DNA of 64,000 bases. Origin: Acestrorhynchus altus (lineage: Eukaryota; Chordata; Actinopteri; Characiformes; Acestrorhynchidae). The first letter of the stretch is position 1. The number at the start of each line of letters is the position of its first letter. Below are positions 1 through 10,015 of the stretch, piece after piece. The notes below the pieces were generated by a model. That model searched no databases and was not told where the DNA came from. It saw only the letters and a program-made list of their open reading frames with translations. The stretch spans positions 16,948,047 through 17,012,046 of the forward strand of contig CM067513.1 of the NCBI GenBank assembly GCA_034509495.1. Reading direction: 5' to 3'. A program made the position numbers and the translations under genes.

Positions 1-290
1 ACCAGAGTTCAAAAGAGGACAAATAGTTGATGCACGTCTTGCTGGCGCATCTGTGACCAAGACAGCAAGTCTTTGTGATGAATCAAGAGCCACGGTATCC
101 AGGGTAATGTCAGCACCACCAAGAAGGACGAACCACATCCAACAGGATTAACTGTGGATGCAAGAGGAAGCTATCTGTCAGGGATGTTGGGGTGATAACC
201 CCAGATTGTATCCAAAAAATTTCATTCCCAAGACGAATTGACGCTGTAAAAGGAGGCCCTAGTTCACCATATTAATAAATGATTGTGGTC
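1..290 (+). pseudogene. Tc1/mariner transposase remnant, internally deleted
   Basis: The first bases translate, with breaks, to the start of a Tc1-like transposase: KRGQIV-ARLAGASVTKTA followed by a SRATVSRVMS segment, which is the paired-type helix-turn-helix DNA-binding region. From about 130 the reading frame is lost. At about 225-265 the sequence jumps to the characteristic C-terminus (a PRRIDAV..KGGP-like stretch and stop). The DDE catalytic core between them is missing, so this is a deletion derivative. The left edge is cut by the window. The family call is firm; the exact right border, possibly as far as 330, is uncertain. Confidence 0.8.
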
Positions 291-2220
291 TAAAACCATG
301 TGTTTCAGTTTTATTGTACAACCCCTGTAAATACAAAAAAGGATGACAGTTTTGTTCTTGTGTGTGTATTTCTGACCGATCAAAGAAAACAGTGAACACC
401 TGCACAATTTGAATAATTTGGTGCAACATCACAATTTGACAGCAGCCAGACCAAATTTAAAAGAATCAATGTCACAAAAGCCAGATGCAGACTTCAGCGA
501 AGCTAACTAGGTGTGAAACCACGGCATCTTTGCAGCTGCCCAAATGGAATTTGACATCTTTTTGAGCCCCATCCATTAATGGCAAAGGAGAGGTTTGTTG
601 AAAATGACGGCTGGAACTGTGCTTGAAATCAAGACAGGCAGAACCTTGCGTAGTCAGAAGGGAGATCATTAAGAGTGGCTCTGAGTATTTATCTGCATGT
701 TCAACATGAAAAACAAGCTGTTCAACTAGGGTTTCTGAAACCTCCATTATATTTTTTCTTTGTCAACATTACCATATATCTTGTGCACAGAACTGTAACT
801 ATAAACTCTGTATTTTGCATATTTGGTTATGAAGTATTTTCAGTGAGCTTTTTCTCCATAATACAGTGCCCAGACTTCTATGTGTGGACAACCGATGGAG
901 ATGAAAATTTCAGTTGAATGCAGTGAATGTGCTGTAAACAAACTCGAATCATCTCAGTGTGTGTGAGGCAGGGGTATCGAACATTCGGACAGGAATCAGC
1001 CTGGTAGACGTAATAAACTGGCACATAAATCTCCTACATGTTGATGCTCCACAACTTTTGTGCTGACACTGACCTACAGACATCCACAGACAAGACTATT
1101 GATCTCAGCAAATCAGCAGCAGGGCAACCAATGAGAATCAGTGTTGATATTTATGAAAAATCTCAATATTAATTGAACCCGTAAGGTTTTGGGCCACTAA
1201 TCACTATAAAGAGCATATAAAGATGACTTATTTGTAACAATAGGCTGCAGAAAATGCCGAATCAATGTCCTGTAATAAATGTAGCCTATGCATTCGAATA
1301 CCATATGGTCACACTTTGAAATGTGTGACGTAGTGAAATGTAGTGATGTAGTGAAACAACTGTATTAGGCCACATTGGCATCTATTTAGTTGGAGACGGT
1401 CAGTCAGTCAGTATGTATTGCCAGTGTACACTAAGGGTTGAATCTCATTTCTTAACCCCTTTAACCCTGTGTTTGTGATTCTGCATTTGTGATGTTATTA
1501 ATCCAAATGCAGAAACTATCAGGGATTATTTATGAACCATATAGAAGAGGGTTCTATTTTATGTTACGTGTTTAAGAACTCAAGTGTGGGCCTATGTGCA
1601 GGGTTTAACGGATAAGCTGTGCTTCTTTAGGTACAGTTGAGCCATATTATTTCAAAATGGAATTATGAATTGGTGCCAAATACAACATGTAGAACACTGA
1701 GTGGTTTTATGACTGCTAATGATGATGTTGCCCCTGACAGCACTTAAAGTATGGGGCTGGAAAATGATCCTAGGCCAGGCCCTCTGCTTCCTGACATTGT
1801 TGAACTTTTGTGTATCTTGTCTGTTATGTATCAGTCATGTATCCTAGCAACTAGCAGCTATTAACGCCTTCCAAGTCTGCAGAGATCCTGAGGGTGCATT
1901 GTCCAAATGAGTGTTCTCCTGTTTGCAGGAGACCTATTTCTTATCCTAGTTACAATTGGAGATCTAGAACAACAGACACTGTTCAGCGCCCCTGGCAAAA
2001 TAGGGGGCCAAAATCAGACCTGTGCAAGTTCTGACTTTGCACTAAGGTTTGCTCACTTGGGGTAACTAATGCTCCGACTACCCTCTTCAGATGCACAGAT
2101 GCTTGACACATTTAGAGCAGTTTGATGGTAAATCTGTATGTAGGACGGGGTCCCCTTTTGTGATGTCCTCTTCTCAGGGGATTGTGAGGGAACAAGAATG
2201 AAAGATGAAGTGGCGAGAAA
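291..2220. other. intergenic or intron-1 DNA without recognised genes
   Basis: AT-rich sequence with only short chance reading frames. No exon with matching splice sites and no repeat family could be assigned by eye. Whether this is MBOAT2 intron 1 or upstream DNA cannot be told because exon 1 was not found. Confidence 0.5.
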
Positions 2221-2629
2221 GACTACATGTCCAAATATTTGTGGACAGACCTTCTTAGGAATGCATTCATCTTCAGACTAATAAGAACCTATTGGCACCA
2301 TGTCTAATGCCAGGTGTGGGCTAAAGGGGTATAAATCCTGCCACCACAGAGCTGTAACACAATAAAACCCAGCTTGCTGGAATAATGATGCTCTTTACAC
2401 TACATTTAGGATGAGTTGGGGAGCTGGTGATGAGGTAAGGTCATCATCCTGACCACGCTGTTCTTTTCGTTGAATACAGTCAAATCTGCACAGCAATGTT
2501 CCAGAATGTAGCAGAAAGCCTTCTCTGGACAGTGGAGACTCCAACACGATAAACGTGTTTTAATACCCTTTTCTTTGGAAGAAGTTATGAATGAGCAGCT
2601 GTCCCAATACTTTTGTCCACGTAGTGTAG
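2221..2629. mobile_element. non-autonomous DNA transposon (MITE), family A
   Basis: One end reads ctacatgtccaaatatt and the other ccaatacttttgtccacgta, so the tips are roughly inverted (TGTCCA/TGGACA cores). The same internal blocks (a GATGAGTTGGGGAGC-like motif, CACAGCAATGYTCCA, TTTTAATACCC) recur near 21.3, 33.1, 36.3, 37.9, 43.6 and 62.8 kb, which defines a dispersed family. No coding capacity is seen. The superfamily was not established. Confidence 0.75.
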
Positions 2630-3595
2630 GCATTCAAAGAGGAGCTTATACCCGAGGAAATCAGTCAAAGAGCGAGACAAAGCGACACACTCTGTGCCAG
2701 GGGTGAGAAAATTGAAAGCCATCTCACACGAGACACATTCCTGTGTCCTTTCTGAGTGAGTCACCAGGCCTCTGAATGAAACAGCCATTCAGTCTGTGAA
2801 CGAAATAGCCCAGTGAGGAAAGTGGTGTGCGAGGAAGCAGCATCAGCTCCTACATTATGGTTAGCTGAGCTCTCTGTGAGCGTGTGTTTTGACACCGTTG
2901 GCCACTTTCATTTGCACATTTCAGCCATTCTCCTCCTTCAAGGGCAGCTTTGTCAGGTTTTATGAGGCCTTTGAATTACTGCCTTATAACTGCAGAAGAG
3001 ACCCTTCCAGGAGGATTGGTAGGAGGTAAGAGTGGCAGATTCTTGAAGCCTACTGCAGGCAATACAGGAGCAAGCCCATGTGTTGTGCAATCTGTTGTCC
3101 TGTAATTACGAGAACTCACCCCCCACTGACACATTTGCATGGTCTGTCTACTCTTAAAATGGAGAAATATTGTTCCTAGGCTTCTGAACAATGACTGCTT
3201 AAAGGAGGGGTCGAAGAATACACCAATGATGTGGAATACCAGGGTTCAGCCAGTCAGGGACGTCCCTGCAAAGTACATTGTGCTTGCACAGCAAAAATAC
3301 TGTTGCCATTGGAGTTATATAGCTAGCAACTTCACAAGATAAGTGGTCTGTTATTATAAGACCGACTGCAATGGCTACTTGTTTTGTACTGGTAATAGCA
3401 AAAAAACCCATCTAAATCCACAGTTGACTATGGTGAATTGGACTGGGTGTGTCATGATCATTATTGACATTATTGACTATTTTTCTTAGGAAGGAGAGCA
3501 CGTTAATGTAAATAAGCCAGTATTTAGGATATTTAAAATATTATATAGTGCAATTCCAAATGTCGTAATATTCTTGATAGTATAATAAAAAGTAT
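2630..3595. other. no recognised feature
   Basis: Unique-looking AT-rich DNA. Several 60-70 codon frames overlap on both strands here but show no family signature or splice context, so they are not called. Confidence 0.5.
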
Positions 3596-3771
3596 TACCG
3601 TATTTTCCAGACTATAAGATGCACCGGAATATAAGCCGCACCCACAAAGTAAAAAAAAAACCCAAAACCTGGAAAATAACATTCATAAGAAGAAAAAGCT
3701 GCACCTCATTATAAGCCGCATGGTTTAAAGCGTGGAAAAAAGTAGCGGCTTATAGTCCGGAAAATACGGTA
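3596..3771. mobile_element. palindromic MITE, copy 1
   Basis: The element starts taccgtattttccagactat and ends with the near-perfect inverse, atagtccggaaaatacggta. The inner sequence is also largely self-complementary (AAGCCGCA / TGCGGCTT blocks), so the whole 176 bp could fold into one long hairpin. TA dinucleotides flank the CCGTATTTTCC core on both sides, compatible with either a TA target duplication or a slightly longer terminal repeat. An inverted-orientation copy lies at 34346-34515. No coding sequence. Confidence 0.85.
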
Positions 3772-3922
3772 ATATAATATTATAATGAAAAATAGTATTT
3801 AAAGTGAACTGCTATTTTAAAGGGTGTAATTTTTCCATAAATATCTATGTATATTGAGATGTAAAGTTACATATGTTTGAGATATTGTAACCATTGTAAA
3901 TGGTCACTCCATAATAACACAT

Positions 3923-4223
3923 TGTCATGTACCCGCTGGTCTGTGTTGTGTTGTGTTTACCGTTCCATGTGCTTTTGAGCACGTCATGTCTCCTCCCACT
4001 CCCAGCTGTGTTCCATCTGTAACCCTGCCCCATCGTTATCATGTCCCAGCCGTGTCTCGTTATCGTGTGTGTATATAACTCCCTTGTCTCAGTTAGTCCT
4101 TGTCGTTCTTCTCGTTTGTATGTATGTCTCGTTGTTTCCATGTCTGCTTACAATTGTGAGTTATCATTAAATACAACCCTGCAAGTACTTCCGCCTCCTA
4201 CCTCTGTGCCGTGAGACGTTACA
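3923..4223 (+). repeat. 5' LTR
   Basis: Contains a TATA-like tgtatataactcc (about 4070-4082) and an ATTAAA-type signal near 4165, the expected promoter and polyadenylation elements in LTR order. It differs from the 3' LTR by several small indels and a few substitutions, including extra bases around 4020-4060 and 4150-4175. Confidence 0.88.
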
Positions 4224-4740
4224 GGAAGAACGACCGATCATGGACGTAGTAGGGTTGTCCAGGTTTGCCGGATCCCGTCTGGCCATCCGCCGGGATTCAT
4301 TCTCTGGTGGACTGCAGGAGCAGCAGGATGCCATGAGGACCAGCAGGCGAAGAAAGCGCCATAGGCGGCGCACTCGGGGCGCTCCCTCACCGGAGGACTG
4401 CTCCTCAAACGGTGGGGAGAATTTTGGGGGGGGGTGCTAAGGGTTGGCGCTGCAAGCCTCGAGCCAGGTGAGGCGAGAGGTGAGGCCTGTTGGCGGGCTG
4501 TTATGGGGGGATCTGGGCTGAAGGATGAGTCCGATGTGTGGCAGTTCCTGAGCTATGTGCGCAGGACTGTCCAGCCCAGTGAACCCCAGACTTCGGCAGC
4601 CGCAACGCCCTCAGCAGCGCCACCTATCCGAGAGGCGCCTGTGCCGCGCGCTGCGGTTCATCCCGCTAAGACTGTCTTAGCGAAGACTGCCTTAGCATCA
4701 GGGGCTGCTTCCGCGACAGACCGGGAGGCGGAGCTTCACG

Positions 4741-4885
4741 GCAAGATCGCGGTCCGGAGGGCGGGGCTTACCGGCGACGCCGACGCTCCGAGGGCGGGGC
4801 TTACCACCGACGCCGACGCTCCGAGGGCGGGGCTTACCGTTCCAAGGGCGGGGCTGTCTGCCGACGCCGAAGCTTCGAGGGCGGA
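4741..4885 (+). repeat. GC-rich minisatellite inside the LTR element
   Basis: Units of about 42 bp built on GAGGGCGGGGCTTACC and ACGCCGACGCTCC are repeated three to four times with decay. The units are in frame (14 codons) with the 4434-5087 reading frame. Confidence 0.75.
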
Positions 4886-4967
4886 ACCCTCTGCACCAGC
4901 TCCGGTCCCAATTCCAGTTTGGGAGCTGGAAACCCCTGTACCAGCTCCGTCTCCTGTCCAAGGGTCG

Positions 4968-5060
4968 GCGCCCGCCGCCAGTGTCCAAGGGTCGGCGCCC
5001 GCAGTGTCCAAGGAGTCGGCGCCCGCCCGCCAGTGTCAGGGAGTCGGCGCCCTTCTGGGG
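4968..5060 (+). repeat. second minisatellite (CAGTGTCCAAGGGTCGGCGCCCG unit)
   Basis: Four imperfect units of about 25 bp containing gtccaagggtcggcgcccg occur here. Unit lengths differ, so the repeat does not keep a single frame. Confidence 0.7.
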
Positions 5061-5382
5061 CAATGCCCAGACTGTCTCGAACATTAAGACTTTTACCGCC
5101 AGTTCTGGGCTCAAGCCCATGTCTCAGCCCATGTCTGTTGTTGTACCCATGTCTGTTCCTGTTCTTGTGCCTGTGTCTGTTCTTGTCCCTGTTCCTGTGT
5201 CTGGTTTCATTGTCCCTGTCACCAATAATGCGATGTCAGTCCCTGTCAGCGTCTTTGTTCCTGTTCCCAGTCCTGTCCGTGTCTGAGTCCCAGTTGTCTA
5301 GCGCTTCTGGTCCCTCTCCTGCGCCGGCCCTGGGGTCTGTTGGTTTATCGCCCCGGAGTTGCGCGTCGGGAGGGGGGCCTAC

Positions 5383-5687
5383 TGTCACGTACCGCTGGTC
5401 TGTGTTGTGTTAATGTTTACCGTTCAAAAGCACGTCATGTCTCCTCCCACTCCCAGCTGTGTTTCCATCTAGTAGCCCTGCCCATCGTTATCATGTCCCA
5501 GCCCGTGTCTGGGTATAGGTATGTATATAACTCCTTGTCTCGGAAGATTGGTGTATCGTTCTTCTACGTTTGTGTGTATGTCTCGTTGCTTACTAGATGT
5601 ATGTGTTCCATGTCTGCTTACAGTGAGTTATCATTAAACAACCCTGCAAGTACTTCGCCTCCTACCTCTGTGCCGTGAGACGTTACA
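5383..5687 (+). repeat. 3' LTR
   Basis: Starts TGTCACGTACCGCTGG and ends GAGACGTTACA, pairing with 3923-4223. It retains the tatataactcc motif (about 5524) and the cattaaa motif near 5631. It is followed directly by CACAT. Confidence 0.88.
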
Positions 5688-5721
5688 CACATCTGTTATT
5701 ATGGAGAGTTACCATAAGATA

Positions 5722-5765
5722 AGTTAAATCTTTATTAGTCCGCAGTGGGGAAATTCACCATCTGT
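5722..5765 (-). repeat. LINE 3'-end fragment
   Basis: The string aaatctttattagtccgc..tggggaaattc resembles the terminal sequence of fish Rex1/L2-like LINEs; a related tttattaatcc string ends the LINE at 31.55 kb. Only the tail is present. Confidence 0.4.
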
Positions 5766-7334
5766 GTGTGATTGAAAGTAAAAAGAATGTAGTGGGTCTT
5801 TGGAATTGAAATGGTTTGGTTCAGAGGAATGATGACGATCCTAGAAGAGTATCTTGGTTGTTTTAGATGATGCCCTTGAAACATCAGAATTACTTGATTT
5901 ACAGTATAAGTACATCAAGCTGTGTTGCAATATGGTGTTAGAGATACTTTAGCAGTATACTCTGATTTTCATAGAAGTATTGTACCATATATCACCATTT
6001 CTGTTAAATATATTGAGATACAGGTTTATTAGTCGTTAAAGACTTCTCTGAATATGACAGTGGGACAGCTGATCAAACAAGGATTTAAAGACAACTTTCA
6101 GATTTCACTGAAAGTAGAAATGTTTCAAAAGGATTTCTCCTCATCTATAGTTGTGGTTCTGTAGATGTGAGGTTTTTGTGTTGCGGCAACATGATTATTA
6201 GTTTAGTAGTTACTATTTTGTTATTAATATTACACGTTTACAAGCATATTGTGTAATGTGTAAAAAACGAGACACACATTGAGACTTTGTCCATCTAGCT
6301 AGCCTCTGCGGCTTTATTTGTTTGGCTGTTGAGTTTAAGTAACTTAATAGGATTAACAGATATTTTAGCGTGCTTAATAATATGTCCATTCGATACATAA
6401 ACATGAATAGATTTAAATCCATGTGGATTAACATTGTCATTTTCCATGCTGTATTGAATTTTCATTAATTTCAGCTTTCATTCAGATAATCTAGAAATAA
6501 GCTCCAGAACATTGTCACCAGGAACCTGAACAGTCAGAACTGATTTCAGTCAGATTTACATGCATTTTGTGTACCGTTCAGGCTGAGGTGTCCTGTTGTG
6601 CCCTGGCTGTGCTGACTTCTAGAGCACTATCCTGTTGTGAGGCCCGATTGCTGGTCTATTTATAGGCCTGCATGGAGCTGGAGCTTGTTGTGTCAACATA
6701 TGAGAGAGGGACAGAGCCCCTGCTGCTTGTGACAAGAACCTTTTGTGACAAAGAAAATTCTTTAGAACACAAGAAACTGCTGGAGGCTTTGCATCACATC
6801 TTTTGATGTACATACAAGAAACTGGGAGCTTTGACATGTACGCAGCATTCTGTTTGGTTTACATTTCTGACGGCTGCATTGTTCCTGGTTCATCTGCTTG
6901 ACAGCAATATTGAGACCTGTCTTGTTTTCCTTAATTTAGTGAAGTCCTCACCAGGCTGAAGCTCTTGCTGGCAGTCATTCAAAGTCTTCAGCAGTGGCCT
7001 CTTTAAATCACTTGCATTTGCTGCCAGAAGAATTCCCTCATCCAGTGAAACGGATTCATATCAAGCACAATTTGTATCAGTCAGTCTGCACTAGTGATCT
7101 GTTAAAGCAAGGTATTCTAGCTTTATTAGGATCCAAATAAATGCAACAATAGCATTGACAAATCACATGGTAAGAGGAAGAGTAGATGAGAGAAATGGAA
7201 GAAATGATTTTTAGGTGATTTTAAATGGACAATGTGAAGTTGTGAAGTCGGTGTTTGATATACAGATCTTTGTGCTGCACACAGAGATGAAAGGTGTAAT
7301 GCCTTCAAGAAATCCAATTCACTCTTGCTCTTTT

Positions 7335-7335
<1 letters not shown>
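5766..7335. other. no recognised feature
   Basis: AT-rich non-coding DNA. Short frames on both strands (for example 6213-6440 and 6619-6837) lack any recognisable family or splice context. Confidence 0.5.

Positions 7336-7398
<63 letters not shown>
7336..7398. repeat. (CT)n microsatellite
   Basis: About 31 uninterrupted CT units. The Leu/Ser-repeat reading frames predicted across it are artefacts. Confidence 0.98.
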
Positions 7399-7405
<7 letters not shown>

Positions 7406-7720
7406 CCTGGATGATGATTCGGCTGTGTTTGGCTGCTGTGCTCTGTGGGAGACATGCTGTGCTTGATGTTGGACTAGTGCAGACAGGCCCTTTCCTGTCT
7501 CTACTTCACTCACACATCTTCCTTCTGTCTCTCTTTTGCGCTCTGTTTTGCCCCATGACCACAGAAAAGACAAGAGGCAAGCGTCCATTCTCGTCTGGCG
7601 CAATTAGTTACAGTATGATCTAATAATGGTTAGCCCTTAAAACCTAAACTCAAAGATATTTGGTGTTTAGCGTTAAAGGACATTCTGAGGTCTGCTGACA
7701 TTATGTATATATTACAAAAT

Positions 7721-7724
<4 letters not shown>

Positions 7725-7764
<40 letters not shown>

Positions 7765-7765
7765 A

Positions 7766-7821
<56 letters not shown>
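7725..7821. repeat. compound (TC)n-(AC)n microsatellite
   Basis: A TC tract of about 38 bp changes through ccactc into an AC tract of about 54 bp. Confidence 0.98.
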
Positions 7822-7823
<2 letters not shown>

Positions 7824-8091
7824 GCATAGCAACAGGATGGTAGAGTCAGCATCACATGAAATGCTCTCTACCATTTAATGTTTTAGATTACACTGGTGTG
7901 TTACGGGGTAATAACCAGCCACTGCAGACTGTGAGATTGTTGTACTTTTTGGCATAATTTAAATCTGGCAGTTGTTCTTTGCATTGTGTTTATATTTTAC
8001 TATCAAAATGATTTGGAATAAAAATTTTCTACATTGATATGAATGAATGTAAGAATGTTTTCCCTTACTTATGTTAATTTGCCATTTAGGA

Positions 8092-8314
8092 CAACCTGTG
8101 GGCCAGGGACTACCAATGGGCTGTGAAGCTCTTACCTAGTGGTCGAAGTGCCCATCGTCAGGGGGATGCAGTAGTAGTCCATAGTGGGTTAGTAACAACA
8201 CTTTAAAGCTTAAAAATAAACATGAACTAAAAGTTCAAGTTAAAGTTGTGTGGGTCGTTATGTTTTCTAGTTAAAAACAGGTGGTCATTTGGTGGAAAAG
8301 TTTGAGAACCCCTG
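8092..8314 (+). mobile_element. hAT-type MITE, family B, with 8-bp target duplication
   Basis: Flanked by a perfect 8-bp direct repeat ATTTAGGA (8084-8091 and 8315-8322), the hallmark of hAT transposition. The right tip gtttgagaacccctg is the inverse of the ggttctcaacc tip found in a second copy at 57549-57888, which lies in the opposite orientation. The block ACTACCAATGGGCTGTGAAGC is shared by both copies. Non-coding. Confidence 0.85.
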
Positions 8315-8889
8315 ATTTAGGAGCAACAAAATAATGGACTCCATTGGAAACTAGCAACTAGGCCACTAAAAGAACAGAATGATTAGTATCGCTTTAGGCC
8401 ATATTGTGATAAGGAGAATTCTGTGCATTCTGCTCTGCCTTATGTAGAGGAATGCTTTCAAGGAGGGGAAGCTCATTGTCAGCTTACATCATAAAATTGT
8501 CAGTTTATTTATATGTGAATTCTGTTCACATTCCTCTGTTCTTTTTCAAGAAAATGTCCTGGAACTGTTGTCCTCTCAATGGCCAGAAGAGTGAGGCTTG
8601 GCCCATTGTGTTGCTGGTGTAAGACTTTAGTTGTTGCCACTAATGATAACAGTTTGATCAGCTGAGGCATTGCGCTATCCAACTCTATGTCTTTTACAAA
8701 AACCAAGAAATCACACCGCTTCCTTCCTCGTTACCCTGTAAGTCCTGATTTGAATACAGGACTTGAAGTTCAGACCTCAGTCTCCCTGAGTATAGTCAAG
8801 TATAGGTCATACCTTTTCAGGACATTCTGAAATGGAAACACTTCTCTCATGTCATCAAACTTCCCTGGGTTGACAAATTCTAAGACGTT

Positions 8890-10015
8890 TCCAACTTTCC
8901 AAAATTGAAAAACACAGAGGAATCTGCTTCATGAGATTATCAAGGATGGCCATAGTGTTCCTGGGGATCCCGGAATTGGGAGAGATGGTGCTTTCTCATG
9001 GACTCATCTTGTGGGTCAGATGTGAGACCTGCTGCATTGGCATAAACAGCTTGGAAAACCCCCTCTGACCTTTTCTCTTTGAAAAAAAAGAAGAAGAGAT
9101 ATAATTCTTTTCTTGCAGTAGAGAACACCCATGGTCCTTTGCTGAACAATATAAAAGACCACATCAGGCTCTGAGGAGATTTGTTCATATGTGTACAACT
9201 TTAACACAAATTCAAGATCCTCCAGTTTTATTAACAAAACCTTTGGCACAAGCCAGTGTATCATCATCCATCATTTTATCTGCAATAATGTTATAAAAAG
9301 GACATCAGGGGCAATCTTGAACAGCCTGCAGACTCAAAAAAATGTCCTCTTTATGGATTTGGAGAAAAATGTGGCAAAGCCAGAGAGTGATGCAAAATAT
9401 ATTCTATACTTTTAGCCCCACGTGACAGTACCGGATTAAGTCTCATTGCACTGCACTGGGGGCAGTTGCCTTCGCTTTGACCTGCAGAACATTGAGGGCT
9501 GAAGCCATGACAGCAGCCCCATCATATGTCTGTGCCACAAATTAATCCCTAAAACTGTAGGCCTGCATGTTTTTATTCAATACTTCGAAAACAGACTGAG
9601 CATCAGAAACATAAAAAAAAAAAATGTATGAAGCAATATCAACATAGTGAACAGTGACAAAGGTGGGCACGGAAAGCAATATCAGTTGTTTTAACCACCT
9701 GCCATCCAAAAAAGGGAGCAGCCTGAATTTCATCTCTGATCTCATCAGAAACAGTGGTTGCAAGAGCAGAGATCAAGCCGTTTTGGACTGAGTGAGACAT
9801 ACCAGAAAACACAGCTGATGACTGGATTTGTGTGGCCATTACTGAGTCATATTTAGATCCTGTTTCTGTGAACTCCCTGTAATTCCCCTTGCTGGATGTT
9901 TCACTACATTCATCATAGCCCTAAACGATCGCTCCAGCTGGCAAAGCAAGGACGTCACATCAATAAGGCAGTTTAGGAAGTCGTATTTGTTTGTTTTATT
10001 ATGTTTAGCCACTTG
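8890..10015 (-). pseudogene. hAT-superfamily transposase, decayed
   Basis: Reading on the minus strand from about 10015 downward, fragments in shifting frames resemble an hAT transposase. They run: LLCQLERSFR region, then VFSGMSHSVQNGLISAL, then EIRDEIQAAPFFGWQV--TTDIAFRA (the start of the DDE core), then VSDAQSVFEVLNKNMQ, then VAQTYDGAAVMASALN near 9540-9480. The C-terminal third (9420-8900) is more degraded. There are at least four frame changes and several stops. The order and spacing fit hAT transposases of the TTF-domain/ZMYM1-like group. The call as hAT is firm, the subgroup is tentative, and no intact protein is possible. Confidence 0.75.

Larger units (their letters stand above)
4240..5286 (+). 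pseudogene. repetitive internal reading frames of the LTR element
   Basis: An ATG at 4240 opens a basic, Arg-rich frame (RRRKRHRRR at about residues 37-45) that ends at 4440. A second frame, 4434-5087, takes over at a run of G residues near 4425-4436. It is Ala/Pro-rich with tandem units of the type DADAPRAGLT and QGSAPA. A third frame (4981-5286) carries short Pro/Val-rich repeats such as PMSVPV. The switches at homopolymers suggest one former frame broken by indels, or sequencing errors at G runs. The Arg-rich start followed by low-complexity sequence could be a degenerate gag-like protein, but no zinc knuckle or other gag motif is visible. Function unknown. Confidence 0.45.
3923..5687 (+). 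mobile_element. non-autonomous LTR retrotransposon, structurally complete
   Basis: Two direct repeats of about 300 bp (3923-4223 and 5383-5687) each begin TGTCA and end GACGTTACA, the TG...CA form of LTRs. The five bases before the first LTR (3918-3922) and after the second (5688-5692) are both CACAT, a 5-bp target duplication. A purine-rich stretch ending GGGAGGGGGGCCTAC lies directly before the 3' LTR and fits a polypurine tract. No clear tRNA primer-binding site was recognised after 4223. The interior is only 1.16 kb and shows no reverse transcriptase, integrase or protease, so mobility would have needed another element's enzymes. The GC- and CpG-rich interior contrasts sharply with its AT-rich surroundings. 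Confidence 0.9.

Noticed and set aside
4698..5120. Minus-strand open frames of 91-140 codons opposite the LTR element interior
   Set aside because: These are antisense shadows of GC-rich tandem repeats, which rarely contain stops in any frame.
7215..7623. Leu/Ser-repeat open frames
   Set aside because: They are translations of a CT microsatellite; the same holds for the frames over GT, GA, AAT and TA tracts elsewhere.
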